NCBI RefSeq assembly: GCF_023156195.1
Contig: NZ_JAKUKA010000001.1
Location: 5,394,001-5,458,000, forward strand
From: Chitinophaga sedimenti
Lineage (GTDB): Bacteria; Bacteroidota; Bacteroidia; Chitinophagales; Chitinophagaceae
Reading direction: 5' to 3'
Length of the DNA stretch: 64,000 nt
Shown here: positions 61,229-64,000 of the stretch, in pieces
How positions within the stretch are numbered: the stretch's first letter is position 1
How the letters are laid out: every line of letters begins with the position of its first letter
Translations under genes and position numbers: made by a program
The notes under the pieces: generated by a model
The model's database searches: none
What the model was told of the DNA's origin: nothing
The model's input: the letters and a program-made list of their open reading frames with translations, nothing else

Positions 61229-61368
61229 ACTTTACAAGCGAAAAATAATTACATGTTAGTGTGATGGTTTTCTGTAAAGAGAACGTTAAATTTGGGTTAA
61301 TTACTTTCCTTACCAATTTATCAACCTAACAAAACCACGAAAACATCGAGAAAAAATCTACTCCAAAG

Positions 61369-61400
61369 AAACAGGCTGTAAATCTTTTACAGCCTGTTTT
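61369..61400 (+). terminator. Strong terminator between the GapN-like gene and araC-type gene
   Basis: CAGGCTGTAAA (61372-61382) pairs with TTTACAGCCTG (61386-61396), flanked by AAA and TTTTATTTT. It can end minus-strand araC transcripts and plus-strand transcripts. The stretch 61229-61368 before it has no ORF; a -7-like TAAATTTG is at 61287-61294. Confidence 0.85.
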
Positions 61401-61409
61401 ATTTTATAG

Positions 61410-61859
61410 CTAGCGCAGTAATTTCCCCGGGCAAAAGCCATACATCTTCTTAAACGCCGCCGAGAAATGGTTAGGGGTACTGTAACCGAGTAACTCCGCG
61501 GTTTCATTCACATTCATGTTTTGCGTCATCAGCATATCGCGCGACAACTGCATTTTAAGTTGATGTGCGTAACCGAAAACCGTTTGCGCAAACATCATCT
61601 TAAATCCTTTTTTCAGTTTGAATTCGTTTAACCCGAATCGCTGGCAAAGCAGTTTGAGGCTGAGATTATCGTCGAGGAAGTGCTGTTGCACATACGCCTT
61701 TACGCTATGCATGGCGCTGATGTCGGCGGGCTTCAATTGATAGTGCGGGCGTGGGCGACGCACAGGTAGAGCCATTTCGGTGAAAAATTTGTAATGCGCG
61801 GTACCGGCATGTAAGTAGGAGTAGGGAGCGCTAACGTTTGTTGTTGTCTGGGGTGTCAT
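61410..61859 (-). CDS. AraC-family transcriptional regulator, DNA-binding domain only
   Basis: The 149-residue protein has a short N-terminal part (about 50 residues, too small for a sugar-binding cupin). The two-helix-turn-helix AraC domain follows: LSLKLLCQRFGLNEFKLKKGFK and VNETAELLGYSTPNHFSAAFKKMYG, ending FCPGKLLR. With no visible ligand domain it may respond through another protein or by its own level. AraC proteins bind tandem direct repeats about 21 bases apart. Such repeats lie directly before its start codon and again before the cytochrome c gene. The frame is intact. Confidence 0.92.
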   Translation of the reverse strand: MTPQTTTNVSAPYSYLHAGTAHYKFFTEMALPVRRPRPHYQLKPADISAMHSVKAYVQQHFLDDNLSLKLLCQRFGLNEFKLKKGFKMMFAQTVFGYAHQLKMQLSRDMLMTQNMNVNETAELLGYSTPNHFSAAFKKMYGFCPGKLLR

Positions 61860-61863
61860 TGTA

Positions 61864-61899
61864 AATCCGTTTTACGTATTTGTTAATCCGTTGTACGTA
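61864..61899 (+). promoter_or_regulatory. Tandem 15-base direct repeat, likely AraC operator (site 1)
   Basis: AATCCGTTTTACGTA (61864-61878) and AATCCGTTGTACGTA (61885-61899) match at 14 of 15 bases with a period of 21, two helical turns. The second copy ends 24 bases before the -7 box at 61923. It also overlaps the upstream region of the divergent araC gene, so autoregulation is likely. Confidence 0.7.
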
Positions 61900-61922
61900 C
61901 CCGTTGGCAGGGTACGCCGGGA

Positions 61923-61930
61923 TATTTTTG
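61923..61930 (+). promoter_or_regulatory. -7 box (TATTTTTG) downstream of operator site 1
   Basis: TATTTTTG fits TAnnTTTG and lies 24 bases before the small ORF at 61954. No -33 box is present; the operator occupies that region, which is typical of an activator-dependent promoter. Confidence 0.55.
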
Positions 61931-61953
61931 CAGGGTAAAATTAGTTGGAAGCC

Positions 61954-62058
61954 ATGGTTCGGAAAATGATAAAATGGATGGGCATTTTGCTGGCGGCAGC
62001 CCTGTTAGCGGTTCTGCTGGCGCGCGTCCTGAGGTTGTACGCCGGTTGGCGCGGCTGA
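61954..62058 (+). CDS. Small ORF encoding a signal-anchor-like peptide, possible relic of a duplicated cytochrome gene start
   Basis: The 34-residue reading frame begins MVRKMIKWMGILLAAALLAV, very like the start of the cytochrome c gene 401 bases downstream (MIRKILKWTGITLASLLVV). It has a matching promoter. The hydrophobic helix is followed by RVLRLYAGWRG and a stop. A one-base shift after residue 23 would extend it with GARPEVVRRLARLNAP, so an assembly error is possible. It may be a real small membrane protein or the decayed first copy of a tandem duplication. Confidence 0.45.
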   Translation: MVRKMIKWMGILLAAALLAVLLARVLRLYAGWRG

Positions 62059-62184
62059 ATGCCCCTATTACCGGGCGTTGTCCGTAGTAATACGGAACTG
62101 GTGCGTTTGGATACATCTACGTAAAGCCGTAAAACCAGGAGAGGCGGGTAATGAATATGATAATCGGCTTTTAAATAGGATGGC

Positions 62185-62203
62185 CGGCTGAAAGAGTCAG
62201 CCG
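62185..62203 (+). other. Hairpin in the region between the small ORF and the cytochrome gene
   Basis: CGGCTGA (62185-62191) pairs with TCAGCCG (62197-62203). The stretch 62059-62223 holds no other gene that I can support. Confidence 0.4.
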
Positions 62204-62223
62204 TATCTGAAGAACCAATGTAT

Positions 62224-62254
62224 GGGCGGTCTTGAAAGGAGGCCGCCCTTTTTT
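62224..62254 (+). terminator. Terminator after the small ORF transcript
   Basis: GGGCGG (62224-62229) pairs with CCGCCC (62243-62248), followed by TTTTTT. A transcript from the promoter at 61923 would be about 320 bases long. Confidence 0.75.
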
Positions 62255-62265
62255 ATGCGCGTTTC

Positions 62266-62301
62266 GATCCGTTATTCGTACATCTTACTCCCCGTTTCGT
62301 A
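62266..62301 (+). promoter_or_regulatory. Tandem direct repeat, likely AraC operator (site 2)
   Basis: GATCCGTTATTCGTA (62266-62280) matches site 1 at 12 of 15 bases. A weaker copy ending CGTTTCGTA (62287-62301) follows at the same 21-base period. The second copy ends exactly 24 bases before the -7 box at 62325, the same geometry as site 1. Confidence 0.65.
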
Positions 62302-62324
62302 CCACTCACACAAAAGCCGACCGG

Positions 62325-62332
62325 TAATTTTG
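62325..62332 (+). promoter_or_regulatory. -7 box (TAATTTTG) for the diheme cytochrome c gene
   Basis: TAATTTTG lies 22 bases before the ATG at 62355. As at 61923 there is no -33 box and operator repeats take its place. Confidence 0.6.
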
Positions 62333-62354
62333 TACCGTTAAAATTGCATACCCC

Positions 62355-63233
62355 ATGATAAGGAAGATTCTCAAATGGACAGGCATTACCCTTGCCTCGC
62401 TGCTCGTAGTCATCATCGCCGCCTGGCTCGTCGCTTATTTCAATGTGCGTGGCCGGCAGAACAAAGTGTACGAAGTAAACCTCCGCGAAATAGCGATACC
62501 TACCGATTCGGCTGCTGTTGCCGCAGGTAAACGGGTGTTTGAAATGAAGGGCTGCGGCGGATGCCACGGCGCTAAGCTCGAAGGGCATACAGAGCTCGAT
62601 GATCCCCTGGTAGGCCGCTTCTCCGGTCCCAACCTCACCCGTGGTAAGGGCGGTGTGGGCAACGACCGTACGGATGCCGACTGGCTCCGGGCATTGAGGC
62701 ATGGTATTAACAAGGAAGGCAAGTCCCTGTTCATCATGCCTTCGTATGAATATTATAAAATGTCGGACGAAGATATTGCCAGCGTAATCGCGTTCATTAA
62801 GGCGCAGCCGGCGGTAGACAGTGATCTGCCAAGGGATAAACTGGGTCCGCTGGGTATCGTGCTCTCCGCACTTGACAAAGTGCCCTTCGCACCGGCCGAA
62901 ATGATCGATCATGAATATGTATCGAAGCCAGTCGTGAAAAAGGAAGTAAGTGCGGCTTACGGAGAGTACCTGTCAATGTCATGCACCGGTTGTCACCACC
63001 CGGACTTTAAGGGCGGAGAAAGTCCCATTCCGGGCGGCAAATTCGTGGCGGATATATCAGCCTCGGGAAAACCTGGTAAATGGTCACATTCGCAGTTTAT
63101 AGCCGCTTTACGCACGGGAAAAACACCTGAAGGTAAAGAACTCAATAATGCGGAAATGCCCTGGAAAATGACCGCCACTTATACGGACGATGAGCTTACG
63201 GCCCTGCATTTGTACCTGCAAACTATCAAGTAA
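62355..63233 (+). CDS. Membrane-anchored diheme c-type cytochrome
   Basis: An electron-transfer protein of 292 residues. An N-terminal membrane helix (about residues 8-31) anchors two cytochrome c domains on the periplasmic side. The heme-binding motifs are CGGCH (in EMKGCGGCHGAKLEG) and CTGCH (in SMSCTGCHHPDFKGG). Likely axial Met residues lie in LFIMPSYEYYKMSDED and NNAEMPWKMTATYTDDE. It is alone between two terminators and has a promoter with putative AraC-type operators. The frame is intact. Partner enzyme unknown. Confidence 0.9.
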   Translation: MIRKILKWTGITLASLLVVIIAAWLVAYFNVRGRQNKVYEVNLREIAIPTDSAAVAAGKRVFEMKGCGGCHGAKLEGHTELDDPLVGRFSGPNLTRGKGGVGNDRTDADWLRALRHGINKEGKSLFIMPSYEYYKMSDEDIASVIAFIKAQPAVDSDLPRDKLGPLGIVLSALDKVPFAPAEMIDHEYVSKPVVKKEVSAAYGEYLSMSCTGCHHPDFKGGESPIPGGKFVADISASGKPGKWSHSQFIAALRTGKTPEGKELNNAEMPWKMTATYTDDELTALHLYLQTIK

Positions 63234-63268
63234 CTTAGAGAGAGGCTAAGTAAAATGGCAAACAAAAA

Positions 63269-63288
63269 GGCGGCTCCTGCGAGCCGCC
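63269..63288 (+). terminator. Bidirectional terminator after the cytochrome gene
   Basis: GGCGGCTC (63269-63276) pairs with GAGCCGCC (63281-63288) around CTGC, with A-rich and T-rich flanks, between convergent genes. Confidence 0.87.
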
Positions 63289-63297
63289 TTTAATTTT

Positions 63298-63492
63298 TTA
63301 ATCGAGGAAATCGTCTTCCTTGTTTTCCTGTTTGGGTGCGCCCGACAGGCCATTGAACCAGGTATCTACGTTGCCGGCCAGCATGGGCGGCAGTTTGCTC
63401 TTCACGAAATCCTTTACTGCCTCGATAGCCTTTTCTGCCTGTTCCGCCGAAATACCGGCGCTCTCCTGTACTTGTTGAATCAGTTCCTGCAT
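63298..63492 (-). CDS. Small helical protein of unknown function
   Basis: The 64-residue protein is mostly amphipathic helix (QELIQQVQESAGISAEQAEK, then FVKSKLPPMLAGNVDTWFNG) with an acidic tail ENKEDDFLD. It has no signal or membrane segment. Similar short proteins exist in Bacteroidota, but I know of no function. It lies downstream of clpX in the same direction but is separated from it by a terminator. Confidence 0.7.
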   Translation of the reverse strand: MQELIQQVQESAGISAEQAEKAIEAVKDFVKSKLPPMLAGNVDTWFNGLSGAPKQENKEDDFLD

Positions 63493-63523
63493 GGAAAAAT
63501 GTTTTTAGGGTGTTGGTAAAAAA

Positions 63524-63549
63524 CAAATGCCGGCATTACCCGGCATTTG
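63524..63549 (-). terminator. Terminator of clpX
   Basis: CAAATGCCGG (63524-63533) pairs with CCGGCATTTG (63540-63549). On the minus strand it is followed by a T run (complement of the A-run just before 63524). Confidence 0.8.
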
Positions 63550-63570
63550 CATATTTATCTGGGTAAGATA

Positions 63571-64000
63571 TTAAGCTACTTTCAGTTTCACCAGGGTACT
63601 CTGCTCCAGTTTTTCCTGTGCGTAAGCGCGGGTGAGTACAAAGGTGGTTTCGTTGCTCGAAGGCAGTTCGAACATCGCATCGCTGAGCACCACTTCGCAG
63701 ATAGAGCGCAGGCCACGGGCGCCGAGTTTGAACTCCATTGCCTTGTCTACGATATACTCTACTGCGTCGTCCTCGATCTGCAGGTCGATACCTTCTACTT
63801 TGAACAGTTTGCGGTACTGCTTCACCAGCGCGTTTTTAGGCACGGTAAGGATTTGCATCAGCGCGTCTTTGTCCAGCGAGTTCAGGTAAGTTACCACCGG
63901 CAAACGTCCGAGCAGCTCCGGGATAAGCCCGAAGGTTTTCAGGTCCTGGGAATTTACATACCGCAGGATATGTTTCTTCACTTCTTCTTCCCTGTCCTTG
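63571..64000 (-). CDS. clpX: ClpX, ATPase subunit of the ClpXP protease (C-terminal part)
   Basis: Only the C-terminal 143 or so residues are inside the window; the start lies beyond the right edge. The visible part covers the end of the AAA+ large domain (YVNSQDLKTFGLIPELLGRL, then LPVVTYLNSLDKDALMQIL) and the small domain (KNALVKQYRKLFKVEGIDL, KLGARGLRSICEVVLSDAMF with sensor 2 Arg). ClpX unfolds proteins and feeds them to ClpP. The visible frame is intact. Confidence 0.95.
   Translation of the reverse strand, partial: KDREEEVKKHILRYVNSQDLKTFGLIPELLGRLPVVTYLNSLDKDALMQILTVPKNALVKQYRKLFKVEGIDLQIEDDAVEYIVDKAMEFKLGARGLRSICEVVLSDAMFELPSSNETTFVLTRAYAQEKLEQSTLVKLKVA

Noticed and set aside
61883..62116. 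Minus-strand 77-codon frame over the araC/cytochrome intergenic region
   Set aside because: It covers the operator repeats and promoter of the divergent region, has no recognisable domain and has no promoter of its own.
1..64000. CRISPR arrays, tRNA or rRNA genes, insertion sequences, prophage genes
   Set aside because: No spaced direct-repeat array, tRNA-like cloverleaf, rRNA stretch, transposase or phage structural motif was recognised on either strand by eye.

Overview
The window is a 64 kb piece of a Bacteroidota chromosome, most likely from the Chitinophagaceae (Chitinophaga-like). The evidence is the fused lpxC/fabZ gene, the type IX secretion regulator PorX, TonB-dependent and beta-barrel outer-membrane proteins with carboxypeptidase-type N-terminal domains, the ftsX-DUF3098-uppP cluster, and promoters with the Bacteroidota -7 box TAnnTTTG in place of a sigma70 -10 box. 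No rRNA, tRNA, CRISPR array, insertion sequence or prophage was seen. Nearly all genes are chromosomal housekeeping or surface genes.

Layout: 1-2.4 kb, the tail of an unknown protein and an ABC exporter. 2.6-6.9 kb, an ATP synthase operon atpBEFHA closed by a terminator, without atpG. 7-13.5 kb, two related exported proteins, then a TonB-dependent receptor operon with a secreted protein, two paralogous membrane proteins, a winged-helix regulator and a methyltransferase. 13.6-24.1 kb, pdxA, rsmA, a 2-hydroxyacid dehydrogenase, greA, a HIT protein, two response regulators, ruvC, a YbhN-type membrane protein, a DUF3108 protein, ruvB and an M28 peptidase. 24.2-31.6 kb, a tricorn-type protease, a LytS/LytTR two-component pair and a divergent outer-membrane beta-barrel protein. 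31.8-46 kb, leuS, ftsX, a DUF3098 protein, uppP, ald, tsaE, copA, a TRIC channel, recQ, an oxidoreductase and a HerA-like ATPase. 46-54.5 kb, a minus-strand block ending in an ABC ATPase and the lipid A genes lpxA, lpxC/fabZ and lpxD plus an HD hydrolase. 54.7-61.2 kb, porX and a plus-strand run of metabolic genes. 61.4-64 kb, an AraC-type regulator with a divergent small ORF, a diheme cytochrome c, a small helical protein and the clpX C-terminus.

The dominant property of the sequence is that about 33 genes, many of them essential (atpA, atpH, rsmA, leuS, lpxA, lpxC, tsaE), are interrupted by about 56 single-base frameshifts. For each affected gene the proposed number of inserted or deleted bases gives a length divisible by three and a normal family length. 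The breaks are therefore read as assembly errors, and the genes are annotated as whole CDSs. The errors are of two kinds. Some are one-base homopolymer losses. Others are losses at CCAGG/CCTGG, usually leaving CCGG, which suggests a nanopore assembly of DNA methylated at CCWGG.

The most interesting biology is at 61.86-62.36 kb. Two promoters carry the same arrangement: a 15-base direct repeat with a period of 21, ending exactly 24 bases before a -7 box. One lies between araC and a small signal-anchor-like ORF, and the other lies in front of the diheme cytochrome c. A second notable site is a perfect palindrome inside the TonB receptor promoter.
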